Positions 13,700 to 28,402 of a stretch of DNA of 64,000 bases are shown in pieces. This DNA comes from Zea mays (taxonomy: Eukaryota > Streptophyta > Magnoliopsida > Poales > Poaceae). The DNA lies in contig NW_023366868.1 in the NCBI RefSeq assembly GCF_902167145.1, forward strand, positions 1 through 64,000. Reading direction: 5' to 3'. The notes below the pieces were generated by a model. The model had not been told where the DNA came from and did no database searches. It saw only the letters and a program-made list of their open reading frames with translations. Both the position numbers and the translations under genes were made by a program. Position 1 is the stretch's first letter. Every line of letters begins with the position of its first letter.

Positions 13700-15300
13700 A
13701 GACCATTTCTTGGTCAAAAACTCGTACGTGTTAGCCTTCGGTATTATTGAAAATGGTAGTTCATGGCTATTTTCGGCAAAATGGGGGTTCTGTGGCCATT
13801 GATCATCGACCAGAGGCTCGTACACCTCACCCCACATATGTTTCCTTGCCATAGATCACATTCTTGGATTTCTGGTGGAGACCATTTCTTGGGCAAAAAT
13901 CCGAATGTGTTAGCCTTTGGTATTTTTGAAAATGGTCATTCATGGCTATTTTCGACAAAAATGGGGGTTGTGTGGCCATTGATCTTCGACCAGAGGCTCA
14001 TACACCTCACTACACATATGTTTCCTTGCCATAGATCACATTCTTGGATTTATGGTGGAGACCATTTCTTGGTCAAAAATCCGTAGGTGTTAGCCTTCAG
14101 TGTCATTGAAAATGGTCGTTCATGGCTATTTTCGATAAAAATTAGGGTTGTGTGGCCATTGATCGTCGACCAGAGGCTCATACACCTCACCCCACATATG
14201 TTTCCTTGCCATAGATCACATTCTTGGATTTCTGGTGGAGACCATTTCTTGGTCAAAAATCCGTAGGTGTTAGCCTTAGGTATTATTGAAAATGGTCGTT
14301 CATGGCTATTTTCGACAAAAATGGGGGTTGTGTGGCCATTGATCATCGACCAGACGCTCATACACCTCACCCCACATATGTTTCCTTGCCATAGATCACA
14401 TTCTTGGATTTCTGGTGGAGACCATTTCTTGGTCTAAAATCCGTAGGTGTTAGCCTCTAGTATTATTGAAAATGGTCGCTCATGGCTATTTTCAAGGTCG
14501 CTCATGGCTATTTTCATAAAAAATGGGGGTTGTGTGGCCATTTATCATCGACTAGAGGCTCATAAACCTCACCCCACATATGTTTCATTGCCATAGATCA
14601 CATTCTTGGATTTCTGGTGGAGACCATTTCTTGGTAAAAAACTCGTACGTGTTAGCCTTCGGTATTATTGAAAATGGTCGTTCATGGCTATTTTCGGCAA
14701 AATGGGGGTTGTGTGGCCATTGATCATCGACCAGAGGCTCGTACACCTCACCCCACATATGTTTCCTTGCCATAGATCACATTCTTGGATTTCTAGTGGA
14801 GACCATTTCTTGGTCAAAAATCCGTACGTGTTAGCCTTTGATATTTTTGAAAATGGTCATTCATGGCTATTTTCGACAAAAATGGGGGTTGTGTGGCCAT
14901 TGATCTTCGACCAGAGGCTCATACACCTCACTACACATATGTTTCCTTGCCATAGATCACATTCTTGGATTTATGGTGGAGACCATTTCTTGGTCAAAAA
15001 TCCGTAGGTGTTAGCCTTCAGTGTCATTGAAAATGGTCGTTCATGGCTATTTTCGACAAAAATTAGGCTTGTGTGGCCATTGATCGTCGACCAGAGGCTC
15101 ATACACCTCACCCCACATATGTTTCTTTGCCATAAATCACATTCTTGGATTATTGGTGGAGTCCATTTCTTGGTCAAAAATCCGTAGGTGTTAGCCTTCG
15201 GTATTATTGAAAATGGTCGTTCATGGCTATTTTCGACAAAAATGGGGGTTGTGTGTCCATTGATAATCGACCAGACGCTCATACACCTCACCTTACATAT
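13700..15300 (-). repeat. Two-copy 921-bp higher-order repeat
   Basis: The blocks around 13763-14370 and 14684-15291 have the same order of monomer types, offset by 921 bp. They include the variant with TTAGGGTTGTG (TTAGGCTTGTG in the second copy) and the variant with CTTCGACC. They differ at scattered bases, so this duplication looks older than the one at 9.1-10.9 kb. Confidence 0.65.
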
Positions 15301-18300
15301 GTTTCCTTGCCATATATCACATTCTTGGATTTCTGGTGGAGACCATTTCTTGGTCTAAAATCCATAGGTGTTAGCCTCTAGTATTATTGAAAATGGTCGC
15401 TCATGGCTATTTTCAAGGTCGCTCATGGCTATTTTCATAAAAAATGGGGGTTGTGTGGCCATTTATCATCAACTAGAGGCTCATAAACCTCACCCCACAT
15501 ATGTTTCCTTGCCATAGATTACATTCTTGGATTTCTGGTGGAAGCCATTTCTTGGTTAAAAACTCGTACGTGTTAGCCTTCGGTATTATTGAAAATGGTC
15601 ATTCATGGCTATTTTCGGCAAAATGGGGGTTGTGTGGCCATTGATCGTCGACCAGAGGCTCATACACCTCACCCCACATATGTTTCCTTGTCGTAGATCA
15701 CATTCTTGGATTTCTGGTGGAGACCATTTCTTGGTCTAAAATCTGTAGGTGTTAGCCTCTAGTATTTTTGAAAATGGTCGCTCATGGCTATTTTCAAGGT
15801 CGCTCATGGCTATTTTCATAAAAAATGGGGGTTGTGTGGCCATTTATCATCGACTAGAGGCTCATAAACCTCACCCCACATATGTTTCCTTGCCATAGAT
15901 TACATTCTTGGATTTCTGGTGGAAGCCATTTCTTGGTTAAAAACTCGTACGTGTTGGCCTTCGGTATTATTGAAAATGGTCATTCATGGCTATTTTCGGC
16001 AAAATGGGGGTTGTGTGGCCATTGATCATCGACCAGAGGCTCATACACCTCACCCCACAAATGTTTCCTTGTTGTAGATCACATTCTTGGATTTCTGGTG
16101 GAGACCATTTCTTGGTCAAAAATCCGTAGGTGTTAGCCTTCGATATTATTGAAAATGGTCGTTCATGGCTATTTTCGACAAAAATGGGGGTTGTGTGGCC
16201 ATTGATCATCGACCAGAGGCTCATACACCTCACCCCACATATGATTCCTTGCCATAGATCACATTCTTGGATTTCTGGTGGAGACCATTTCTTGGTCAAA
16301 AATCCGTAGATGTTAGCCTTCGGTATTATTGTAAATGGTCATTCATGGCTATTTTCGACAAAAATGGGGGTTGTGTGGCCATTGATCATCGACCATAGGC
16401 TCATACACCTCACCCCACATATGTTTCCTTGCCATAGATCACATTCTTGGATTTCTGGTGGAGACCATTTCTTGGTCAAAAATCCGTAGGTCTTAGCCTC
16501 TAATATTATTGAAAATGGTCGCTCATGGCTATTTTCATAAAAAAATGGGGGTTGTGTGGCCATTTATCATCGACTAGAGGCTCATAAATCTCACCCCACA
16601 TATGTTTCCTTGCCATAGATCACATTCTTGGATTTTTGGTGGAGACCATTTCTTGGTCAAAAACTCGTACGTGTTAGCCTTCGGTATTATTGAAAATGGT
16701 CGTTCATGGCTATTTTCGGCAAAATGGGGGTTGTGTGGCCATTGATCATCGACCAGAGGCTCGTACACCTCACCCCACATATGTTTCCTTGCCATAGATT
16801 ACATTCTTGAATTTCTAGTGGAAACCATTTCTTGGTTAAAAACTCGTACGTGTTAGCCTTCGGTATTATTGAAAATGGTCATTCATGGCTATTTTCGGCA
16901 AAATGGGGGTTGTGTGGCCATTGATCGTTGACCAGAGGCTCATACACCTCACCCCACATATGTTTCCTTGTCGTAGATCACATTCTTGGATTTCTGGTGG
17001 AGACCATTTCTTGGTCAAAAATCCGTAGGTGTTAGCCTTCGATATTATTGAAAATGGTCGTTCATGGCCATTTTCGACAAAAATGGGGGTTGTGTGGCCA
17101 TTGATCATCGACCAGAGGCTCATACACCTCACCCCACATATGTTTCCTTGCCATAGATCACATTCTTGGATTTCTGGTGGAGACCATTTCTTGGTCAAAA
17201 ATCCGTAGGTGTTAGCCTTCGGTATTATTGTAAATGGTCATTCATGGCTATTTTCGACAACAATGTGGGTTGTGTGGCCATTGATCATCGACCAGAGGCT
17301 CATACACCTCACCCCACATATGTTTCCTTGCCATAGATCACATTCTTAGATTTCTGGTGGAGACCATTTCTTGGTCAAAAATCCGTAGGTCTTAGCCTCT
17401 AATATTATTGAAAATGGTCGCTCATGGCTATTTTCATAAAAAATGGGGGTTGTGTGGCCATTTATCATCGACTAGAGGCTCATAAATCTCACCCCTCATA
17501 TGTTTCCTTGCCATAGATCACATTCTTTGATTTTTGGTGGAGACCATTTCTTGGTCAAAAACTCGTACGTGTTAGCCTTCGGTATTATTGAAAATGGTCA
17601 TTCATGGCTATTTTCGGCAAAATGGGGGTTCTGTGGCCATTGATCATCGACCAGAGGCTCGTACACCTCACCCCACATATGTTTCCTTGCCATAGATCAC
17701 ATTCTTGGATTTCTAGTGGAGACCATTTCTTGGGCAAAAATCCGAATGTGTTAGCCTTTGGTATTTTTGAAAATGGTCATTCATGGCTATTTTCGACAAA
17801 AATGGGGGTTGTGTGGCCATTGATCTTCGACCAGAGGCTCATACACCTCACTACACATATGTTTCCTTGCCATAGATCACATTCTTGGATTTATGGTGGA
17901 GACCATTTCTTGGTCAAAAATCCGTAGGTGTTATCCTTCAGTGTCATTGAAAATGGTCGTTCATGGCTATTTTCGACAAAAAATTAGGGTTGTGCGGCCA
18001 TTGATCGTCGACCAGAGGCTCATACACCTCACCCCACATATGTTTCCTTGCCATAGATCACATTCTTGGATTTCTGGTGGAGACCATTTCTTGGTCAAAA
18101 ATCCGTAGGTGTTAGCCTTCGGTATTATTGAAAATGGTCGTTCATGGCTATTTTCGACAAAAATGGGGGTTGTGTGGCCATTGATCATCGACCAGACGCT
18201 CATACACCTCACCCCACATATGTTTCCTTGCCATAGATCACATTCTTGGATTTCTGGTGGAGACCATTTCTTGGTCTAAAATCCGTAGGTGTTAGCCTCT

Positions 18301-20130
18301 AGTATTATTGAAAATGGTCGCTCATGGCTATTTTCAAGGTCGCTCATGGCTATTTTCATAAAAAATGGGGGTTGTGTGGCCATTTATCATCGACTAGAGG
18401 CTCATAAACCTCACCCCACATATGTTTCCTTGCCATAGATCACATTCTTGGATTTCTGGTGGAGACCATTTCTTGGTTAAAAACTCGTACGTGTTAGCCT
18501 TCGGTATTATTGAAAATGGTCGTTCATGGCTATTTTCGGCAAAATGGGGGTTGTGTGGCCATTGATCATCGACCAGAGGCTCATACACCTCACCCCACAT
18601 ATGTTTCCTTGCCATAGATTACATTCTTGGATTTCTGGTGGAGACCATTTCTTGGTCAAAAATCCGTACGTGTTAGCCTTTGGTATTTTTGAAAATGGTC
18701 ATTCATGGCTATTTTCGACAAAAATGGGGGTTGTGTGGCCATTGATCTTCGACCAGAGGCTCATACACCTCACTACACATATGTTTCCTTGCCATAGATC
18801 ACATTCTTGGATTTATGGTGGAGACCATTTCTTGGTCAAAAATCCGTAGGTGTTAGCCTTCAGTGTCATTGAAAATGGTCGTTCATGGCTATTTTCGACA
18901 AAAATTAGGGTTGTGTGGCCATTGATCGTCGACCAGAGGCTCATACACCTCACCTCACATATGTTTCCTTGCCATAGATCACATTCTTGGATTTCTGGTG
19001 GAGACCATTTCTTGGTCAAAAATCCGTAGGTGTTAGCCTTCGGTATTATTGAAAATGGTCGTTCATGGCTATTTTCGACAAAAATGGGGGTTGTGTGGCC
19101 ATTGATCATCGACCAGACACTCATACACCTCACCCCACATATGTTTCCTTGCCATAGATCACATTCTTGGATTTCTGGTGGAGACCATTTCTTGGTCTAA
19201 AATCCGTAGGTGTTAGCCTCTAGTATTATTGAAAATGGTCGCTCATGGCTATTTTCAAGGTCGCTCATGGCTATTTTCATAAAAACTGGGGGTTGTGTGG
19301 CCATTTATCATCGACTAGAGGCTCATAAACCTCACCCCACATATGTTTCCTTGCCATAGATTACATTCTTGGATTTCTGGTGGAAACCATTTCTTGGTTA
19401 AAAACTCGTATGTGTTAGCCTTCGGTATTATTGAAAATGGTCATTCATGGCTATTTTCAGCAAAATGGGGGTTGTGTGGCCATTGATCGTCGACCAGAGG
19501 CTCATACACCTCACCCCACATATGTTTCCTTGTCGTAGATCACATTCTTGGATTTCTGGTGGAGACCATTTCTTGGTCAAAAATCCATAGGTGTTATCCT
19601 TCGATATTATTGAAAATGGTCGTTCATGGCTATTTTCGACAAAAATGGCGGTTGTGTGGCCATTGATCATCGACCAGAGGCTCATACACCTCACCCCACA
19701 TATGTTTCCTTGCCATAGATCACATTCTTGGATTTCTGGTGGAGACCATTTCTTGGTCAAAAATCCGTAGGTGTTAGCCTTCGGTATTATTGTAAATGGT
19801 CATTCATGGCTATTTTCGACAAAAATGGGGGTTGTGTGGCCATTGATCATCGACCAGAGGCTCATACACCTCACCCCACATATGTTTCCTTGCCATAGAT
19901 CACATTCTTGGATTTATGGTGGAGACCATTTCTTGGTCAAAAATCCGTAGGTGTTAGCCTTCTGTGTCATTGAAAATGGTCGTTCATGGCTATTTTCGTT
20001 AAAAATTAGGGTTGTGTGGCCATTGATCGTCGACTAGAGGCTCATACACCTCACCCCACATATGTTTCCTTGCCATAGATCACATTCTTGGATTTCTGGT
20101 GGAGACCATTTCTTGGTCAAAAATCCGTAG

Positions 20131-23100
20131 GTGTTAGCCTTCGGTATTATTGTAAATGGTCATTCATGGCTATTTTCGACAAAAATGGGGGTTGTGTGGC
20201 CATTGATCATCGACCAGACGCTCATACACCTCACCCCACATATGTTTCCTTGCCATAGATCACATTCTTGGATTTTTGGTGGAGACCATATCTTGGTCAA
20301 AAACTCGTACGTGTTAGCCTTCGGTATTATTGAAAATGGTCGTTCATGGCTATTTTCGGCAAAATGGGGGTTCTGTGGCCATTGATCATCGACCAGAGGC
20401 TCGTACACCTCACCCCACATATGTTTCCTTTCCATAGGTCACATTTTTGGATTTCTGGTGGAGACCATTTCTTGGTCAAAAATCCGTAGGTGTTAGCCTT
20501 CGGTATTATTGTAAATGGTCATTCATGGCTATTTTCGACAAAAATGGGGGTTGTGTGGCCATTGATCATCGACCAGACGCTCATACACCTCACCCCACAT
20601 ATGTTTCCTTGCCATAGATCACATTCTTGGATTTCTCGTGGAGACCATTTCTTGGTCAAAAATCCATAGGTGTTAGCCTTCGGTATTATTGAAAATGGTC
20701 GTTCATGGCTATTTTCGACAAAAATGGGGGTTGTGTGGCCATTGATCATCGACCAGAGGCTCATACACCTCACCCCACATATGTTTCCTTGCCATAGATC
20801 ACATTCTTGGATTTCTGGTGGAGACCATTTCTTGGTCAAAAATCCGTAGGTGTTAGCCTTCGGTATTATTGAAAATGGTCGTTCATGGCTATTTTCGACA
20901 AAAATGGGGGTTGTGTGGCCATTGATCATGGACCAGACGCTCATACACCTCACCCCACATATGTTTCCTTGCCATAGATCACATTCTTGGATTTCTAGTG
21001 GAGACCATTTCTTGGTCTAAAATCCATAGGTGTTAGCCTCTAGTATTATTGAAAATGGTCGCTCATGGCTATTTTCAAGGTCGCTCATGGCTATTTTCAT
21101 AAAAACTGGGGGTTGTGTGGCCATTTATCATCGACTAGAGGCTCATAAACCTCACCCCACATATGTTTCCTTGCCATAGATTACATTCTTGGATTTCTGG
21201 TGGAAACCATTTCTTGGTTAAAAACTCGTACGTGTTAGCCTTCGGTATTATTGAAAATGGTCATTCATGGCTATTTTCGGCAAAATGGGGGTTGTGTGGC
21301 CATTGATCGTCGACCAGAGGCTCATACACCTCACCCCACATATGTTTCCTTGTCGTAGATCACATTCTTGGATTTCTGGTGGAGACCATTTCTTGGTCAA
21401 AAATCTGTAGGTGTTATCCTTCGATATTATTGAAAATGGTCGTTCATGGCTATTTTCGACAAAAATGGCGGTTGTGTGGCCATTGATCATCGACCAGAGG
21501 CACATACACCTCACCCCACATATGTTTCCTTGCCATAGATCACATTCTTGGATTTCTGGTGGAGACCATTTCTTGGTCAAAAATCCGTAGGTGTTAGCCT
21601 TCGGTATTATTGTAAATGGTCATTCATGGCTATTTTCGACAAAAATGGGGGTTGTGTGGCCATTGATCATCGACCAGAGGCTCATACACCTCACCCCACA
21701 TATGTTTCCTTGCCATAGATCACATTCTTGGATTTATGGTGGAGACCATTTCTTGGTCAAAAATCTGTAGGTGTTAGCCTTCAGTGTCATTGAAAATGGT
21801 CGTTCATGGCTATTTTCGACAAAAATTAGGGTTGTGTGGCCATTGATCGTCGACTAGAGGCTCATACACCTCACCCCACATATGTTTCCTTGCCATAGAT
21901 CACATTCTTGGATTTCTGGTGGAGACCATTTCTTGGTCAAAAATCCGTAGGTGTTAGCCTTCGGTATTATTGTAAATGGTCATTCATGGCTATTTTCGAC
22001 AAAAATGGGGGTTGTGTGGCCATTGATCATCGACCAGACGCTCATACACCTCACCCCTCATATGTTTCCCTGCCATAGATCACATTCTTGGATTTTTGGT
22101 GGAGACCATATCTTGGTCAAAAACTCGTACGTGTTAGCCTTCGGTATTATTGAAAATGGTCGTTCATGGCTATTTTCGGCAAAATGGGGGTTCTGTGGCC
22201 ATTGATCATCGACCAGAGGCTCGTACACCTCACCCCACATATGTTTCCTTTCCATAGGTCACATTTTTGGATTTCTGGTGGAGACCATTTCTTGGTCAAA
22301 AATCCGTAGGTGTTAGCCTTCGGTATTATTGTAAATGGTCATTCATGGCTATTTTCGACAAAAATGGGGGTTGTGTGGCCATTGATCATCGACCAGACGC
22401 TCATACACCTCACCCCACATATGTTTCCTTGCCATAGATCACATTCTTGGATTTCTGGTGGAGACCATTTCTTGGTCAAAAATCCGTAGGTGTTAGCCTT
22501 CGGTATTATTGAAAATGGTCGTTCATGGCTATTTTCGACAAAAATGGGGGTTGTGTGGCCATTGATCATCGACCAGAGGCTCATACACCTCACCCCACAT
22601 ATGTTTCCTTGCCATAGATCACATTCTTGGATTTCTGGTGGAGACCATTTCTTGGTCAAAAATCCGTAGGTGTTAGCCTTCGGTATTATTGAAAATGGTC
22701 GTTCATGGCTATTTTCGACAAAAATGGGGGTTGTGTGGCCATTGATCATCGACCAGACGCTCATACACCTCACCCCACATATGTTTCCTTGCCATAGATC
22801 ACATTCTTGGATTTCTGGTGGAGACCATTTCTTGGTCTAAAATCCATAGGTGTTAGCCTCTAGTATTATTGAAAATGGTCGCTCATGGCTATTTTCAAGG
22901 TCGCTCATGGCTATTTTCATAAAAAATGGGGGTTGTGTGGCCATTTATCATCGTCTAGAGGCTCATAAACCTCGCCCCACATATGTTTCCTTGCCATAGA
23001 TCACATTCTTGGATTTCTGGTGGAGACCATTTCTTGGTTAAAAACTCGTACGTGTTAGCCTTCGGTATTATTGAAAATGGTCGTTCATGGCTATTTTCGG

Positions 23101-24300
23101 CAAAATGGGGGTTGTGTGGCCATTCATTATCGACCAGAGGCTCGTACACCTCACCCCACATATGTTTCCTTGCCATAGATCACATTCTTGGATTTCTGGT
23201 GGAGACCATTTCTTGGTCAAAAATCCGTACGTGTTAGCCTTTGGTATTTTTGAAAATGGTCATTCATGGCTATTTTCGACAAAAATGGGGGTTGTGTGGC
23301 CATTGATCTTCGACTAGAGGCTCATACACCTCACCACACATATGTTTCCTTGCCATAGATCACATTCTTGGATTTATGGTGGAGACCATTTCTTGGTCAA
23401 AAATCCGTAGGTGTTAGCCTTCAGTGTCATTGAAAATGGTCGTTCATGGCTATTTTCGACAAAAATTAGGGTTGTGTGGCCATTGATCGTCGACCAGAGG
23501 CTCATACACCTCACCCCACATATGTTTCCTTGCCATAGATCACATTCTTGGATTTCTAGTGGAGACCATTTCTTGGTCAAAAATCCGTAGGTGTTAGCCT
23601 TCGGTATTATTGAAAATGGTCGTTCATGGCTATTTTCGACAAAAATGTGGGTTGTGTGGCCATTGATCATCGACCAGACGCTCATACACCTCACCCCACA
23701 TATGTTTCCTTGCCATAGATCACATTCTTGGATTTCTGGTGGAGACCATTTCTTGGTCTAAAATCCGTAGGTGTTATCCTCTAGTATTATTGAAAATGGT
23801 CGCTCATGGCTATTTTCAAGGTCGCTCATGGCTATTTTCATAAAAAATGGGGGTTGTGTGGCCATTTATCATCGACTAGAGGCTCATAAACCTCACCCCA
23901 CATATGTTTCCTTGCCATAGATTACATTCTTCGATTTCTGGGGGAAACCATTTCTTGGTTAAAATCTGGTACGTGTTAGCCTTCAGTATTATTGAAAATG
24001 GTCATTCATGGCTATTTTCGGCAAAATGGGGGTTGTGTGGCCATTGATCATCAACCAGAGGCTCGTACACCTCACCCCACATATGTTTCCTTGCCATAGA
24101 TCACATTCTTGGATTTTTGGTGGAGACCATTTCTTGGTCAAAAACTCGTACGTGTTAGCCTTCGGTATTATTGAAAATGGTCGTTCATGGCTATTTTCGG
24201 CAAAATGGGGGTTCTGTGGCCATTGATCATCGACCAAAGGCTCGTACACCTCACCCCACATATGTTTCCTTTCCATAGATCACATTCTTGGATTTCTGGT
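20131..24300 (-). repeat. Three-copy 1.8-2.0-kb higher-order repeat (left arm only)
   Basis: A block of ten to eleven monomers appears three times, recognised by the rare TTTCCTTTCCATAG variant at about 20427, 22247 and 24268. Offsets are 1820 and about 2021 bp. The first two copies are very similar; for example 20519-20953 and 22339-22773 differ at few bases. The right arm has only one counterpart (about 59039), so this amplification followed the inverted duplication. Confidence 0.75.
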
Positions 24301-27300
24301 GGAGACCATTTCTTGGTCAAAAATCCGTAGGTGTTAGCCTTCGGTATTATTGTAAATGGTCATTCATGGCTATTTTCGACAAAAATGGGGGTTGTGTGGC
24401 CATTGATCATCGACCAGACGCTCATACACCTCACCCCACATATGTTTCCTTGCCATAGATCACGTTCTTAGATTTCTGGTGGAGACCATTTCTTGGTCAA
24501 AAATCCGTAGGTGTTAGCCTTCGGTATTATTGAAAATGGTCGTTCATGGCTATTTTCGACAAAAATGGGGGTTGTGTGGCCATTGATCATCGACAAGAGG
24601 CTCATACACCTCACCCCACATATGTTTCCTTGCCATAGATCACATTCTTGGATTTCTGGTGGAGACCATTTCTTGGTCAAAAATCCGTAGGTGTTAGCCT
24701 TCGGTATTATTGAAAATGGTCGTTCATGGCTATTTTCGACAAAAATGGGGGTTGTGTGGCCATTGATCATCGACTAGACGCTCATACACCTCACCCCACA
24801 TATGTTTCCTTGTCATAGATCACATTCTTGGATTTCTGGTGGAGACCATTTCTTGGTCTAAAATCCATAGGTGTTAGCCTCTAGTATTATTGAAAATGGT
24901 CGCTCATGGCTATTTTCAAGGTCGCTCATGGCTATTTTCATAAAAAATGAGGGTTGTGTGGCCATTTATCATCGACTAGAGGCTCATAAACCTCGCCCCA
25001 CATATGTTTCCTTGCCATAGATCACATTCTTGGATTTCTGGTGGAGACCATTTCTTGGTTAAAAACTCGTACGTGTTAGCCTTCGGTATTATTGAAAATG
25101 GTCGTTCATGGCTATTTTCGGCAAAATGGGGGTTGTGTGACCATTCATTATCGACCAGAGGCTCGTACACCTCACCCCACATATGTTTCCTTGCCATTGA
25201 TCACATTCTTGGATTTCTGGTGGAGACCATTTCTTGGTCAAAAATCCGTACGTGTTAGCCTTTGGTATTTTTGAAAATGGTCATTCATGGCTATTTTTGA
25301 CAAAAATGGGGGTTGTGTGGCCATTGATCTTCGACCAGAGGCTCATACACCTCACTACACATATGTTTCCTTGCCATAGATCACATTCTTGGATTTATGG
25401 TGGAGACCATTTCTTGGTCAAAAATCCGTAGGTGTTAGCCTTCAGTGTCATTGAAAATGGTCGTTCATGGCTATTTTCGACAAAAATTAGGGTTGTGTGG
25501 CCATTGATCGTCGACCAGAGGCTCATACACCTCACCCCACATATGTTTCCTTGCTATAGATCACATTCTTGGATTTCTGGTGGAGACCATTTCTTGGTCA
25601 AAAATCCGTAGGTGTTAGCCTTCGGTATTATTGAAAATGGTCGTTCATGGCTATTTTCGACAAAAATGGGGGTTGTGTGGCCATTGATCATCGACCAGAC
25701 GCTCATACACCTCACCCCACATATGTTTCCTTGCCATAGATCACATTCTTGGATTTCTGGTGGAGACCATTTCTTGTTCTAAAATCCGTAGGTGTTAGCC
25801 TCTAGTATTATTGAAAATGGTCGCTCATGGCTATTTTCAAGGTCGCTCATGGCTATTTTCATAAAAAATGGGGGTTGTGTGGCCATTTATCATCTACTAG
25901 AGGCTCATAAACCTCACCCCACATATGTTTCCTTGCCATAGATTACATTCTTGGATTTCTGGTGGAAACCATTTCTTGGTTAAAAACTCGTACGTGTTAG
26001 CCTTCGGTATTATTGAAAATGGTCATTCATGGCTATTTTCGGCAAAATGGGGGTTGTGTGGCCATTGATCATCAACCAGAGGCTCGTACACCTCACCCCA
26101 CATATGTTTCCTTGCCATAGATCACATTCTTGGATTTCTGGTGGAGACCATTTCTTGGTTAAAAATCCGTACGTGTTAGCCTTTGGTATTTTTGAAAATG
26201 GTCATTCATGGCTATTTTCGACAAAAATGGGGGTTGTGTGGCCATTGATCATCGACTAGAGGCTCATACACCTCACCCCACATATGTTTCCTTGCCATAG
26301 ATCACATTCTTGGATTTCTGGTGCAGACATTTCTTGGTCAAAAATCCGTAGGTGTTAGCCTTCGGTATTATTGAAAATGGTCGTTCATGGCTATTTTCGA
26401 CAAAAATGGGGGTTGTGTGGCCATTGATCATCGACCAGACGCTCATACACCTCACCCCACATATGTTTCCTTGCCATAGATCACATTCTTGGATTTCTGG
26501 TGGAGACCATTTCTTGGTCTAAAATCCGTAGGTGTTAGCCTCTAGTATTATTGAAAATGGTCGCTCATGGCTATTTTCAAGGTCGCTCATGGCTATTTTC
26601 ATAAAAAATGGGGGTTGTGTGGCCATTTATCATCGACTAGAGGCTCATAAACCTCACCCCACATATGTTTCCTTGCCATAGATTACATTCTTGGATTTCT
26701 GGTGGAAACCATTTCTAGGTTAAAAACTCGTACGTGTTAGCCTTCGGTATTATTGAAAATGGTCATTCATGGCTATTTTCGGCAAAATGGGGGTTGTGTG
26801 GCCATTGATCATCGACCAGAGGCTCATACACCTCACCCCACATATGTTTCCTTGCCATAGATCACATTCTTGGATTTCTGGTGGAGACCATTTCTTGGTC
26901 AAAAATCCGTAGGTGTTAGCCTTCGGTATTATTGAAAATGGTCGTTCATGGCTATTTTCGACAAAAATGGGGGTTGTGTGGCCATTGATCATCGACTAGA
27001 GGCTCATACACCTCACCCCACATATGTTTCCTTGCCATAGATCACATTCTTGGATTTCTGGTGGAGACCATTTCTTGGTCAAAAATCCGTAGGTCTTAGC
27101 CTTCGGTATTATTGAAAATGGTCGTTCATGGCTATTTTCGACAAAAATGGGGGTGTGTGGCCATTGATCATCGACCAGATGCTCATACACCTCACCCCAC
27201 ATATGTTTCCTTGCCATAGATCACATTCTTGGATTTCTGGTGGAGACCATTTCTTGGTCTAAAATCCGTAGGTCTTAGCCTCTAGTATTATTGAAAATGG

Positions 27301-28402
27301 TCGCTCATGGCTATTTTCATAAAAAATGGTGGTTGTGTGGCCATTTATCATCACCTAGAGGCTCATAAACCTCACCCCACATATGTTTCCTTGCCATAGA
27401 TCACATTCTTGGATTTCTAGTGGAGACCATTTCTTGGTTAAAAGCTCGTACGTGTTAGGCTTCGGTATTATTGAAAATGGTCGTTCATGGCTATTTTCGG
27501 CAAAATGGGGGTTGTGTGGCCATTGATCATCGACCAGAGGATCATACACCTCACCCCACATATGTTTCCTTGCCATAGATCACATTCTTGGATTCCTGGT
27601 GGAGACCATTTCTTGGTCAAAAATCCATACGTGTTAGCCTTTGGTATTTTTGAAAATGGTCATTCATGGCTATTTTCGACAAAAATGGGGGTTGTGTGGC
27701 CATTGATCATCGACTAGAGGCTCATACACCTCACCCCACATATGTTTCCTTGCCATAGATCACATTCTTGGATTTCTGGTGGAGACCATTTCTTGGTCAA
27801 AAATCCGTAGGTGTTAGCCTTCGGTATTATTGAAAATGGTCGTTCATGGCTATTTTCGACAAAAATGGGGGTTGTGTGGCCATTGATCATCGACCAGACG
27901 CTCATACACCTCACCCCACATTTGTTTCCTTGCCATAGATCACATTCTTGGATTTCTGGTGGAGACCATTTCTTGGTCTAAAATCCGTAGGTGTTAGCCT
28001 CTAGTATTATTGAAAATGGTCGTTCATGGCTATTTTCGACAAAAATGGGGGTTGTGTGGCCATTGATCATCGACCAGACGCTCATACACCTCACCCCACA
28101 TATGTTTCCTTGCCATAGATCACATTCTTGGATTTCTGGTGGAGACCATTTCTTGGTCTAAAATCCGTAGGTGTTAGCCTCTAGTATTATTGAAAATGGT
28201 CGCTCATGGCTATTTTCAAGGTCGCTCATGGCTATTTTCATAAAAAATGGGGGTTGTGTGGCCATTTTCATCGACTAGAGGTTCATAAACCTCACCCCAC
28301 ATATGTTTCCTTGCCATAGATCACATTCTTGGATTTCTGGTGGAGACCATTTCTTGGTCAAAAATCCGTACGTGTTAGCCTTAGGTATTTTTGAAAATGG
28401 TC

